Of a stretch of DNA of 64,000 nucleotides, positions 26,683-34,420 are shown piece by piece. Made by a program: the position numbers and the translations under genes. This stretch comes from Acidimicrobiaceae bacterium. Its GTDB lineage: Bacteria > Actinomycetota > Acidimicrobiia > Acidimicrobiales > Ilumatobacteraceae. The stretch lies in contig CANFUE010000001.1 of assembly GCA_947450115.1 (NCBI GenBank), positions 1-64,000 on the forward strand, read 5' to 3'. Below the pieces are notes generated by a model. It was not told the origin of the DNA. It saw only the letters and a program-made list of their open reading frames with translations, and searched no databases. Every line of letters starts with the position of its first letter. Position 1 is the first letter of the stretch.

Positions 26683-28095
26683 TCAGGAATACACCGCAAC
26701 CAACCACCATGTACGGTGCTCGAGCGTTACAAGCCACCCCTGCTCTTGTTTTCCATCGTCAACAAGACACTGCATGCGCACCACACGGCGTTGACGCAGT
26801 GGGTCCCACCAGCGTTCTTCAACGGGCCATGGGCCATGCCACGTACGCACGAGGAAAAGGTGTTCATTGCGTCGGATGTACTGCGGCTCTGAACGCACAT
26901 GATGACGACCCGTTACCTCGACTGCCGCATGGAGATGATTGAGCACCTCTACTTTTTCAGGAGGGAAAATATTTTGCATCGGTGCGTGTTGGCCCATATC
27001 GCCGCTCCATGCTGCTGGCCGCAATACGCCTGGCGTTACTCGGTGAACGGTGGCTTCATGGCGCGCAAGATCGACGCGATGTGCAGGTACAAGTTCATAC
27101 TCGCGCGTAATGTCGCGACCGCCATGCCACTCGGGCACACACACATGTTCTTGGCCCACCACACCAGCTACCCGAGCAATAGCCATACGTGCCGCAGCGT
27201 CGCTTTCGCTGCGACCGCCCCACAAGCGGGGCTGCTCGTGCCCAATGGGCACCGTGTTTTGCACGTTGATTGCAATGTTGTGCACTCCAGCAGTGAGGCC
27301 CGATGATTCTTCTAGCCATGTTGTGACTTGCCACCTCACACGCTCAAGGAGGCCCTGCTCATGAAAACCTGCTGCGCTGTACCACACACGTTCAGACATA
27401 TCGTCGTGCTCGGTAGTGAGAGTAACAATCACACGACACATTGATAGATGTTCCGCTTGCAACTTCGCCACGAGCGGCACAGCGAGCTGTTGTGCTGCTA
27501 TAAAAACAGCATCTACCTGCACAAGGGGTTCTTCATAATGGCCTTCGGCGTAATACAAGGTGGGAATTTTTTCAATGAGCGGTGGATGCAGGTCTTCTCC
27601 GGCGCACAGCACATGCAACATATTGCCGTCGGGGCCAAACCGATCGGCAAGAAGTTGTTTACTTGTTGCCGCAATTTTTCCACAGGTAGATAAACCCAAT
27701 CGAAAAAGAAGTGACAAAGTATTCGCGGAAATATCGACAAACTGGTCAAGGTGTCGAACATCGATACCAGCTAAAAAATCTGCTGTTTCACCAGCAGGAA
27801 CAATGAATAATGGTTGTGCCATTCGAGCCGCAATGAGCCCGGCAAGGCGCCCATCGGCAATACCGATGGTGAGTGTTGCATTTTTAGGGGCACAAGAAAA
27901 AAGCCGCTCTGCTACTTCTTTTTCCCCACCGAAATATCGAGTTGGACCACGCATTGGGACAAGCACATGCTCGTCGTCGACAACTTCAATAAGTGGGGCA
28001 ATTGCAGTAATGCCTTGAGCCAACGCATTGAGTTCTCGAGCATCGCTTCCTATTGCACGCACAATGGCAACGCGATACGAATGAGGATTCATCAT
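26683..28095 (-). CDS. imuB: ImuB, inactive Y-family polymerase homologue, short at the N-terminus
   Basis: ImuB is the scaffold of the actinobacterial mutasome: it binds the beta clamp, ImuA' and DnaE2. This 470-residue copy shows the Y-family middle region (VLVPMRGPTRYFGGEKE, then the LGLSTCGKIAA helix-hairpin-helix) and a long C-terminal region. ATG 28095 follows the imuA' stop by 4 bp. Compared with my memory of M. tuberculosis ImuB, the protein begins where residue 55 or so would be: the WxxDWP start and the first part of the palm are missing, and the in-frame upstream codons do not restore them. Confidence 0.85.
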   Translation of the reverse strand: MMNPHSYRVAIVRAIGSDARELNALAQGITAIAPLIEVVDDEHVLVPMRGPTRYFGGEKEVAERLFSCAPKNATLTIGIADGRLAGLIAARMAQPLFIVPAGETADFLAGIDVRHLDQFVDISANTLSLLFRLGLSTCGKIAATSKQLLADRFGPDGNMLHVLCAGEDLHPPLIEKIPTLYYAEGHYEEPLVQVDAVFIAAQQLAVPLVAKLQAEHLSMCRVIVTLTTEHDDMSERVWYSAAGFHEQGLLERVRWQVTTWLEESSGLTAGVHNIAINVQNTVPIGHEQPRLWGGRSESDAAARMAIARVAGVVGQEHVCVPEWHGGRDITREYELVPAHRVDLARHEATVHRVTPGVLRPAAWSGDMGQHAPMQNIFPPEKVEVLNHLHAAVEVTGRHHVRSEPQYIRRNEHLFLVRTWHGPWPVEERWWDPLRQRRVVRMQCLVDDGKQEQGWLVTLEHRTWWLVAVYS

Positions 28096-28099
28096 TGCG

Positions 28100-28762
28100 C
28101 TACCCCACCAACAACGAAAAATATTGCTCGCTTGGCACTCGACGTCCGCCAACATGAACAGATAATTTTTGCGAGGCAAACGCCACTTGCTCTTGCAATT
28201 CATTTTCCTTTAACCACGTGCGCTGTGTTGCAGTAAAAACAACATCGCTGCTCATGCCATGCATTGGGCCAAGAGCAACCACCACACACTGCTGCACTGC
28301 CGTCGACAACAAAGTGCGCCGCAGAGAGCTTGGCGACACATGTGATGGGACATTCACTACAAGAACTTCAACACCACTTGCCAGTGCTACTACCGCTTCA
28401 CACCAATGTTCGGCACACGACACCTGCACCACGCGCTCTAAACACCACCCGGCATTGTGCGCTGCGCTCCAATTGAGATGCTCACTCGCGCACCAGCCCA
28501 CCCACGAACCTTCAGCAGTAGCTCTTTGTACAAGGGCCACTGCCAGAGACATCGGGGCAACGCCTGCGCATTGATACACGCGACCACGCACTAGACCAAT
28601 GGGAAGTTGTGCTCGTTGCAGAACTTCTGCAAAAGAGTCACCAACGGCAATGGTGCGATGTGCATGCAAAGATGCCTCGCCAAGTGACACCACATGGTGC
28701 CCATATTTATGGCGAGAAAGTTGTTGGGCTAGTTGCTCACGAGCCAATTGCAGCGACGACAC
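28100..28762 (-). CDS. imuA: ImuA', RecA-like mutasome protein
   Basis: A 220-residue protein in the position and size of ImuA' (RecA-like accessory factor). The core (VYQCAGVAPMSLAVALVQRA) resembles a RecA fold, but the Walker A lysine/threonine are not there, as in other ImuA' proteins. Sequence alone would not identify it; its place directly before imuB and after a LexA box does. GTG 28762 is the start; the SOS palindrome lies 14 bp upstream. Confidence 0.78.
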   Translation of the reverse strand: MSSLQLAREQLAQQLSRHKYGHHVVSLGEASLHAHRTIAVGDSFAEVLQRAQLPIGLVRGRVYQCAGVAPMSLAVALVQRATAEGSWVGWCASEHLNWSAAHNAGWCLERVVQVSCAEHWCEAVVALASGVEVLVVNVPSHVSPSSLRRTLLSTAVQQCVVVALGPMHGMSSDVVFTATQRTWLKENELQEQVAFASQKLSVHVGGRRVPSEQYFSLLVG

Positions 28763-28775
28763 GCCGTCACTGTAG

Positions 28776-28789
28776 CGAACGTATGTTCG
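28776..28789. promoter_or_regulatory. LexA (SOS) box upstream of imuA'
   Basis: CGAACGTATGTTCG: both five-base arms match CGAAC/GTTCG exactly. It lies 13 bp upstream of the imuA' start and 3 bp downstream of the stop of the CarH-like gene. With the dnaE2 box it shows that this group carries two LexA operators. Confidence 0.92.
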
Positions 28790-28792
28790 CCT

Positions 28793-29650
28793 TTAACCCT
28801 GCTCCAGTAAACTCGCCAAAACATTGACATCGCTTGCCCATCCGTGGGCCCCTAATACCTCTGCGTCTGGTGCCGACAGCACCGCGGCCCCACCCACATA
28901 AATGGGAACGGCATCGCCCGAAGCTTCGCGCAAAGCAGCAATAAGTTCACACGCTGCATCGCGTGCAGAAGGTGAGGTAACGCTCACACACGCGGCAACA
29001 ACATCGGGTGTGTTCTTCACTGCTGCGATAAAGGACTGTGCAGGAAGATCTGCCCCCAAGTCGAATACTTCCCAGCCACGTTGCCGCAAAAGGTCTGCCA
29101 CCATCGACACAACAAGACCATGACGCTCACCTTGTGGTGCTCCGACCACAATGGAACCCTTCGTACGTCCACGCCCCACAAACCGCGGCCCCAAGCGGCC
29201 CATCATGCGACCCACAATGGCTGACGCTTGGTGCTCATGATAAATCTCTAAGTCTCCTCGTGCCCACTGATCGCCAATGCTCACCATTGCTGGGCTCAAG
29301 ACCTTCGTATAGATGTCTTCCACGCTGACTCCGGCAACAAGTGCAGCTTCCACCACAGCCCAGGCACCACTTCCGTCACCAGCAAGTAAACGTGCCTCGA
29401 GTCGTTCCCACCACAACACATTTTTTTTGCGCGAGTCTTCAACATCGAGGGGTTGCGGATTTTGTCCCTTGAAGTTCTGCACATCGTGAAGAAGAACACG
29501 CCATGTTCCTGCAGCCTTATGCGCGGGCAATAGCCCCAAGCGCACATAGCGATACGCGGTCATGTAGTGCACATCGAGCATCTCTGCTGCTTCATGCAGG
29601 GTTACCTCATGTACTGTCGCACTGTGCACAACCACTTTTTGAGCAACCAC
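28793..29650 (-). CDS. CarH-like cobalamin-binding (photoreceptor-type) transcription regulator
   Basis: A 285-residue protein with an N-terminal excisionase/MerR-like helix-turn-helix (about 16-60), a four-helix bundle and a C-terminal B12-binding Rossmann domain (about 166-283). Residues of CarH photoreceptors are present at nearly the same numbers as in Thermus CarH: Trp129, Glu139 and His140 (the Wx9EH cap) and His177 in GERH, the lower axial cobalt ligand. The residue after the Trp, which is His132 in Thermus and binds cobalt after light exposure, is Ala130 here. It probably binds adenosylcobalamin and represses genes until light or B12 state changes. It lies directly before the LexA box of imuA'. 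Confidence 0.85.
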   Translation of the reverse strand: MVAQKVVVHSATVHEVTLHEAAEMLDVHYMTAYRYVRLGLLPAHKAAGTWRVLLHDVQNFKGQNPQPLDVEDSRKKNVLWWERLEARLLAGDGSGAWAVVEAALVAGVSVEDIYTKVLSPAMVSIGDQWARGDLEIYHEHQASAIVGRMMGRLGPRFVGRGRTKGSIVVGAPQGERHGLVVSMVADLLRQRGWEVFDLGADLPAQSFIAAVKNTPDVVAACVSVTSPSARDAACELIAALREASGDAVPIYVGGAAVLSAPDAEVLGAHGWASDVNVLASLLEQG

Positions 29651-29715
29651 GCTCTGACTTTAGAAGAGTTCTGCGTTACGTGCTTGATCTAACACATAAT
29701 CACGCGAAAAAATTG

Positions 29716-30228
29716 TTAAGCGCCTAAACGGGCACGCGCTGCAGCGCTGCGCTCAAAGAGATGCGCAGGCACACGTTGTGCAGCAGCGCTCAAGGCAGGG
29801 CCACCATCGCTCGTTGCAGCACCACTCGGCGCTGCTTCTTCTGGTGCAACAAGATCTTCGAATGCGGGGGGCACCATGCCTGGCTTCCAGTACTGATACA
29901 GGTCGCGCACCACTTCGTTCAGGCCCTGAGCGCCTGCCCCTTTGGCCAACTCAACGGTGATGATGTTGCCATAAACATGGACCCCGGCAACTTGCCCTGT
30001 AGCAAAAAGGCGCCGAGCCACCACAGATGCTGGTTTCGTACCAAATGCTTGGTCGGCACTGGAAAAGCGCTCGTGACCCATTCCGGTGAAACTGCGATTT
30101 GCCTCAAAGCGCACAATGCCCAATTTGCCGGCGGGACCTTCAAGAACTGCTACTGGCTGACCCATACCCAAACAATAGTCTGCCGTGGTGCATCGCTGGC
30201 ATTTCTCCACCATAATTTGAGGAGTCAC
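29716..30228 (-). CDS. Protein with N-terminal cysteines and Nfu/NifU-N-like domain
   Basis: A 170-residue protein. The first 20 residues hold three cysteines (10, 13, 19: CQRCTTADYC). Residues of about 35-100 resemble the N-terminal domain of Nfu scaffold proteins: 'KPASVVARRLFATGQVAGVHVYGNIITVE' has the pattern of that fold. The C-terminal third is low-complexity Ala/Ser/Pro. Function unknown; an iron-sulfur or metal link is an inference. Start GTG 30228, alternative ATG 30213. The acyl-CoA dehydrogenase gene diverges 12 bp away. Confidence 0.55.
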   Translation of the reverse strand: MTPQIMVEKCQRCTTADYCLGMGQPVAVLEGPAGKLGIVRFEANRSFTGMGHERFSSADQAFGTKPASVVARRLFATGQVAGVHVYGNIITVELAKGAGAQGLNEVVRDLYQYWKPGMVPPAFEDLVAPEEAAPSGAATSDGGPALSAAAQRVPAHLFERSAAARARLGA

Positions 30229-30240
30229 TAGGGGGAAAAG

Positions 30241-31497
30241 ATGTCCAACGGCCTGTCAGCCAATATGTCACTTGATGAGTTCACCGCAGCAGCACGAGCA
30301 TTTCTCAATGCCAATGCAGAGCAGCGTGAAGCTGAGAAAACTTTCGTGTGGGGCGAAGGCTCCGACAAAGTCAACGTATTTGAAGAGCGCACGCGCGAAC
30401 AAGAGTTAGTGCTGCTTGAAGAAGCAAAAGATTGGCGCCGCAAAAAATTCGATGCCGGTTTTGGCTGGGTAGGCGGGCCAGCAGAATATGGCGGCAGTGC
30501 ACTTCCTGCAGCATTCGACCGTGCCTTTGCGCGCCTTGAGGGTGAATACAAAATTCCTAACCAAAGTTTTTTCTCTATTGGTCTTGGCATGGTTGCTCCC
30601 ACCATTTTGGCGCACGCAAGCACGCTTGCTAAAGATGCTTACCTCACCAAAATGTGGCGTGCCGACATTGTTGGTTGCCAACTCTTTTCCGAGCCAGGCG
30701 CAGGTAGCGACCTTGCATCGTTGCAAACCAAAGCCGAACGCGATGGCGATGAGTGGGTCATCACTGGACAAAAAGTGTGGACCTCAGGTGCGCACTACAG
30801 CGACATCGGTGAAATCATTTGCCGCACCGACCCCGACTTGCCAAAGCACAAAGGCCTCACCGGCTTCATCGTCGACATGAAAGCTCCTGGAGTAGAAATT
30901 CGCCCACTACGCCAAATGACCGGCGGCGCAAGCTTCAACGAAGTGTTCTTCACCGAAGTGCGTGTGCGCGACGACCATCGTCTTGGTGATGTCAACAACG
31001 GTTGGAATGTTGCTCTCACCACGCTCATGAATGAGCGCGCAGCAATTGGTGGCGGCAGCGGTGGCGACAGCGTTCTCACGCGCGTTTTTGGCATGGTGCG
31101 TCATTACGGCCTCGACAAGGACCTCATCGTGCGCAACAAGCTCGCCGACCTTGTCATTCGTTACCGCGTTGCTTCGTACAACAACCAGCGTGCACTCGAC
31201 AAAATTCGTTCAGGTCAAACACCTGGCCCCGAAATGTCCATTGCCAAAATGGCTCTTACCGACAACCAACTGCGCCTCGGCGCTTTTCTTGCAGAAGTTC
31301 TGGGGCCACGCCTCCAGGCCGACACCGGCGAGTGGGGCACCTACGCGTGGAACCAGTTAGTGCTCGGCACCCCCGGGTTACGCATTGCCGGCGGGTCTGA
31401 TGAAGTGATGCGCAACATTGTGGGTGAACGTGTACTTGGCTTGCCTAAAGACACCGGCATCGACTCGAAGTCATCATTCCGCGATTTGCAGAAGTAA
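30241..31497 (+). CDS. Acyl-CoA dehydrogenase (FadE-like)
   Basis: A 418-residue FAD flavoenzyme that makes a trans-2 double bond in an acyl-CoA. Visible are CQLFSEPGAGSDLASL and GQKVWTSGAHYSD in the middle domain, MTGGASFNEVFFTEVRV, and the C-terminal LGTPGLRIAGGSDEVMRNIVGER segment. AGGGGGAAA lies at 30231-30239 just before the ATG. The N-terminal extension and several motifs are shared with the truncated acyl-CoA dehydrogenase at the right edge, so the two are paralogues. Substrate unknown. Confidence 0.9.
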   Translation: MSNGLSANMSLDEFTAAARAFLNANAEQREAEKTFVWGEGSDKVNVFEERTREQELVLLEEAKDWRRKKFDAGFGWVGGPAEYGGSALPAAFDRAFARLEGEYKIPNQSFFSIGLGMVAPTILAHASTLAKDAYLTKMWRADIVGCQLFSEPGAGSDLASLQTKAERDGDEWVITGQKVWTSGAHYSDIGEIICRTDPDLPKHKGLTGFIVDMKAPGVEIRPLRQMTGGASFNEVFFTEVRVRDDHRLGDVNNGWNVALTTLMNERAAIGGGSGGDSVLTRVFGMVRHYGLDKDLIVRNKLADLVIRYRVASYNNQRALDKIRSGQTPGPEMSIAKMALTDNQLRLGAFLAEVLGPRLQADTGEWGTYAWNQLVLGTPGLRIAGGSDEVMRNIVGERVLGLPKDTGIDSKSSFRDLQK

Positions 31498-31504
31498 TTC
31501 CTCG

Positions 31505-32155
31505 CTACTGCGTTAAGCCTAAATTTTCCATAAACGCCCACGACACTCGGTGTAGTGGCGACACCCCATGTTCACGCAAGCCGGCACGCTGTTTTGGGCA
31601 GGGGTAACCCTTGCTTCCTTCAAAATTCCAATGTGGATACTGCACTGCATAATTACGCATCATGCGGTCACGTGAAACCTTTGCCAATACCGACGCAGCA
31701 GCAACCGATGCCGATACTGCATCTGCTTTCACTTGCATCATGACGCGAGGTACTAGTGGTGAAACAAAATCCCATTTTCCGTCGGCAATGACTGCGTCGG
31801 GTTTGACCGTTAGAGCATCAAGCGCACGTTTGGTGGCTAATCGTTGCGCCGCGCTCATTCCCAGTGCATCGCACTCAGAAGCTTCAACAATGCCAAGCGA
31901 CCAATCGAGGCATTGCGCCGCGACCGTGTCGAAAATTTCTTCGCGCTTTTTCTCACTCAGTATTTTTGAGTCGCGTGCAAGAAGATCTTCCACAGCAACT
32001 TTTTCATAGTCGACAATGGCTATACCTACAACGAGTGGCCCCGCCCACGAGCCCTTCCCCACCTCGTCGATACCGGCAACAACGTGTGCCCCTTGTGCGT
32101 GAAGTTCATTTTCCCATTGCAAGGTGGGCGCCAAGCGTGGCGTGCGTGGCGCCAT
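31505..32155 (-). CDS. rnhB: Ribonuclease HII
   Basis: Cleaves RNA in RNA-DNA hybrids and at single ribonucleotides in DNA. The 216 residues carry the metal-binding pair Asp30-Glu31 in GIDEVGKGSWAGP (the family usually reads DEAGRG), a third acidic site in VIADGKWDF, and KADAVSASVAAASVLAKVSRD with the fourth. ATG 32155 is 2 bp after the selD stop; a GTG 6 bp upstream is the alternative. It follows selD on the minus strand. Confidence 0.93.
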   Translation of the reverse strand: MAPRTPRLAPTLQWENELHAQGAHVVAGIDEVGKGSWAGPLVVGIAIVDYEKVAVEDLLARDSKILSEKKREEIFDTVAAQCLDWSLGIVEASECDALGMSAAQRLATKRALDALTVKPDAVIADGKWDFVSPLVPRVMMQVKADAVSASVAAASVLAKVSRDRMMRNYAVQYPHWNFEGSKGYPCPKQRAGLREHGVSPLHRVSWAFMENLGLTQ

Positions 32156-32157
32156 GC

Positions 32158-33168
32158 TCACTCAATAACGATGCCAGGGGCACCGGCTTCTATACGGCCA
32201 GCATGCCACCAGCCGAGGTCGAGCAATTGCTGTTGTCGCTGTGGAGGAACAACAGCCAGCAAGCCACCTGATGTTTGCGGGTCGAAACACAAAGCTGCAT
32301 GTGCATCGGAAGCAGAAATAGTGCAATGCCCCTCCACGTATGTGCGGTTACGTGGGTCGCCGCCCGTACGCATGCCTTCTGTCGCTGCCTTCAACGCACC
32401 GGGGTACGCAACAATATTTTGAGCATCGATATGCAAACGCACATTGCCGCGTTCTGCAACTTCCCAGCCGTGGCCAGCCAAGCCATATCCGGTGACGTCG
32501 GTGACTGCATGCACGTCGTCGCCTAGTTCGCGCAATTGTTCTGCTGCGCGGCGATTCAACGTGCGCATGCCATTAATAGCTGCGCGTTGATCGGTTGCAC
32601 ATCCCCCGGCAAGAGCAAGCGCAGTACCAATGGGTTTCGACATCATCACAACGTCACCGGGTTGCGAGCCACCTTTACGCCAAATTTTTGAGGGGTGCAC
32701 AACGCCTTGCACGGCTAATCCGAAAATCGGTTCGGGGTTGCGAATGGTGTGCCCACCTGCAATGGTTCCGCCGGCTTCGGTGACCACTTTGCTCGCTGCA
32801 CCAAAAATGGCAGAGATGGCATCGTGCGGAAAATGCTCGGGGAATGCAGCCACGTTGATGGCCATCACCACATGAGCACCCATCGCAAAAACATCACTGC
32901 AAGCATTCGCTGCCGCAATGGCTCCAAAGTCTTCTGGGTCGTCAACAAGTGGTGGAAAGAAATCGGTGGTGCTCACCAGCGCCACATCGGGGCTCACTTG
33001 GTACACCGCTGCATCGTCGAATGGTGCCAAGCCAACAAGCAACGACTTGTCGAGAGATCCTGGCATCTCGGCAACGAGTTCAGAAAGAAGTGATGCTCCC
33101 CACTTTGCTGCACAGCCACCACAGCTGGTCCATTCTGTGAGTCGAATAGGAGTTCCGCGATAAGCCAT
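32158..33168 (-). CDS. selD: Selenide, water dikinase (selenophosphate synthase)
   Basis: Makes selenophosphate from selenide and ATP for selenocysteine or selenouridine synthesis. The 336 residues start MAYRGTPIRLTEW, followed by the nucleophile/lysine pair Cys19-x2-Lys22 (CAAK); the Cys is not replaced by a UGA-coded selenocysteine here. The glycine-rich ATP site GGHTIRNPEP and DVTGYGLAGHGWE are present. ATG 33168 is chosen over a longer form starting at 33246 that would overlap the next gene. No selA, selB, mnmH or selenoprotein gene is seen in this window. Confidence 0.9.
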   Translation of the reverse strand: MAYRGTPIRLTEWTSCGGCAAKWGASLLSELVAEMPGSLDKSLLVGLAPFDDAAVYQVSPDVALVSTTDFFPPLVDDPEDFGAIAAANACSDVFAMGAHVVMAINVAAFPEHFPHDAISAIFGAASKVVTEAGGTIAGGHTIRNPEPIFGLAVQGVVHPSKIWRKGGSQPGDVVMMSKPIGTALALAGGCATDQRAAINGMRTLNRRAAEQLRELGDDVHAVTDVTGYGLAGHGWEVAERGNVRLHIDAQNIVAYPGALKAATEGMRTGGDPRNRTYVEGHCTISASDAHAALCFDPQTSGGLLAVVPPQRQQQLLDLGWWHAGRIEAGAPGIVIE

Positions 33169-33188
33169 GGGCAAAGAGTAGTAGGGCT

Positions 33189-34415
33189 CTATGCGTTCTG
33201 CACCTGCCAGAGCGCTTCGCCCGAGCTTGCTTTCGTTGTTGACCAAGTTGCATCAACGCCACTACGCGCAACTGCAGGAACTCCGCCAGTGAACTCCCAG
33301 AGTGCTGCCACATTTTCACCATGCCAACGCAATGCAAATGATGCACTCACGCCGCTCCCCGCCATGAAGCCAAAAGATTCCCAGTTGAACCCTCTCCATA
33401 ATTGAGGAATGCCATGTGGCAAAAGAATTGTTTCGCCGCGACCATTCACCGTGCACAATTGCTGTTCCACTGCAGCAATACGACGCCCATGCGACATTCC
33501 CACGCTATGGAACGCATCTTGTGTTGCATTACTTTCCTTGCGACTCTCGGCAATGCGTTGCCAGCTTGCAGCTACGTCGCGCACTGCTCGTTCTTCTTTG
33601 CAACGATGCAACAGCAACTGCACACCAGCAACCATCTGAGCTAATTCGCCAAGGTCGTGTTGGGCGTGATTCTGTAAGCATTCTTCGGCCAACGGAACGA
33701 GTTCGTCGAGCCATAGTTCTGCCTTATCGCCTAAGCGCACGAGTTCAATGCCATCGAGCACAGTGCCAAGTGCATCGTCAAGCGGGTCGCACACTTCGCC
33801 CAATAACAACGCACATCGCGCATCAACCAGCGCCAATGAAAGATCATGCAACGGACCATCTACTGCCCGCACTCTGCTTGCTGATTCCAGCGATTGCATC
33901 CATCCGCTCACCAACTGATCTGCACTGGGAAGCGTATTGAGTTGAATATTGCGCGCATCGCCGGTTGCCAGTGCCACACGCACAGAAGAACGATGGCCAA
34001 TAGGCAACACAATGGAACTGGCCGGCAACTCAATACCCATAATGGGTTGCTGCGTTGGCACTCGAGATGTGACCACATCGTTTCGCGTGAGCGCTATTGC
34101 AATAGGCGACGGCGAGTCGTTTTCAATTTCAACAACAATGACCCCACCATAAGCAGCAGCGGCATACACCCGTTGAATTGCATCGCCACCACGCACTCGC
34201 ACTCGCGTTTCCACCACGGGCACACCATCAACACGCACTTGACGCACTGACGCTTCTTTTTCGGGTGAGTGCCAACGATCTTCATCGGCAACATGCCAGG
34301 CAAGCACCGCCGAACCGTCGTGAGGCGTGATGTCTCCCCATGGCGAAACAGAAGCCGTGAATGTGCCCCCGCGTATGCCGATGAGTCCGAGTGATGTTGG
34401 CGAAAGTGTTGTCAT
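33189..34415 (-). CDS. Uncharacterised 408-residue protein between gpsA and selD
   Basis: Not recognised. The first half looks like a beta-sandwich (strands such as VRQVRVDGVPVVETRVRV and GGVIVVEIEN) with the phrase WGDITPHDGSAVLAWHVAD; the second half is mainly helical and ends in a beta part (IPQLWRGFNWESFGF). The general shape recalls glycoside-hydrolase or amylo-glucosidase-like proteins (a beta domain before an alpha barrel), but I see no catalytic motif that decides it. There is no signal peptide, so it should be cytoplasmic. ATG 34415 lies 5 bp after the gpsA stop and the gene ends 20 bp before selD. Confidence 0.65.
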   Translation of the reverse strand: MTTLSPTSLGLIGIRGGTFTASVSPWGDITPHDGSAVLAWHVADEDRWHSPEKEASVRQVRVDGVPVVETRVRVRGGDAIQRVYAAAAYGGVIVVEIENDSPSPIAIALTRNDVVTSRVPTQQPIMGIELPASSIVLPIGHRSSVRVALATGDARNIQLNTLPSADQLVSGWMQSLESASRVRAVDGPLHDLSLALVDARCALLLGEVCDPLDDALGTVLDGIELVRLGDKAELWLDELVPLAEECLQNHAQHDLGELAQMVAGVQLLLHRCKEERAVRDVAASWQRIAESRKESNATQDAFHSVGMSHGRRIAAVEQQLCTVNGRGETILLPHGIPQLWRGFNWESFGFMAGSGVSASFALRWHGENVAALWEFTGGVPAVARSGVDATWSTTKASSGEALWQVQNA

Positions 34416-34420
34416 ATGTC

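Noticed and set aside
28100-28203. Upstream 36 codons of the imuB frame as a missing ImuB N-terminus
   Set aside because: The translated residues do not resemble ImuB and overlap imuA' out of frame, so they cannot explain the short N-terminus.
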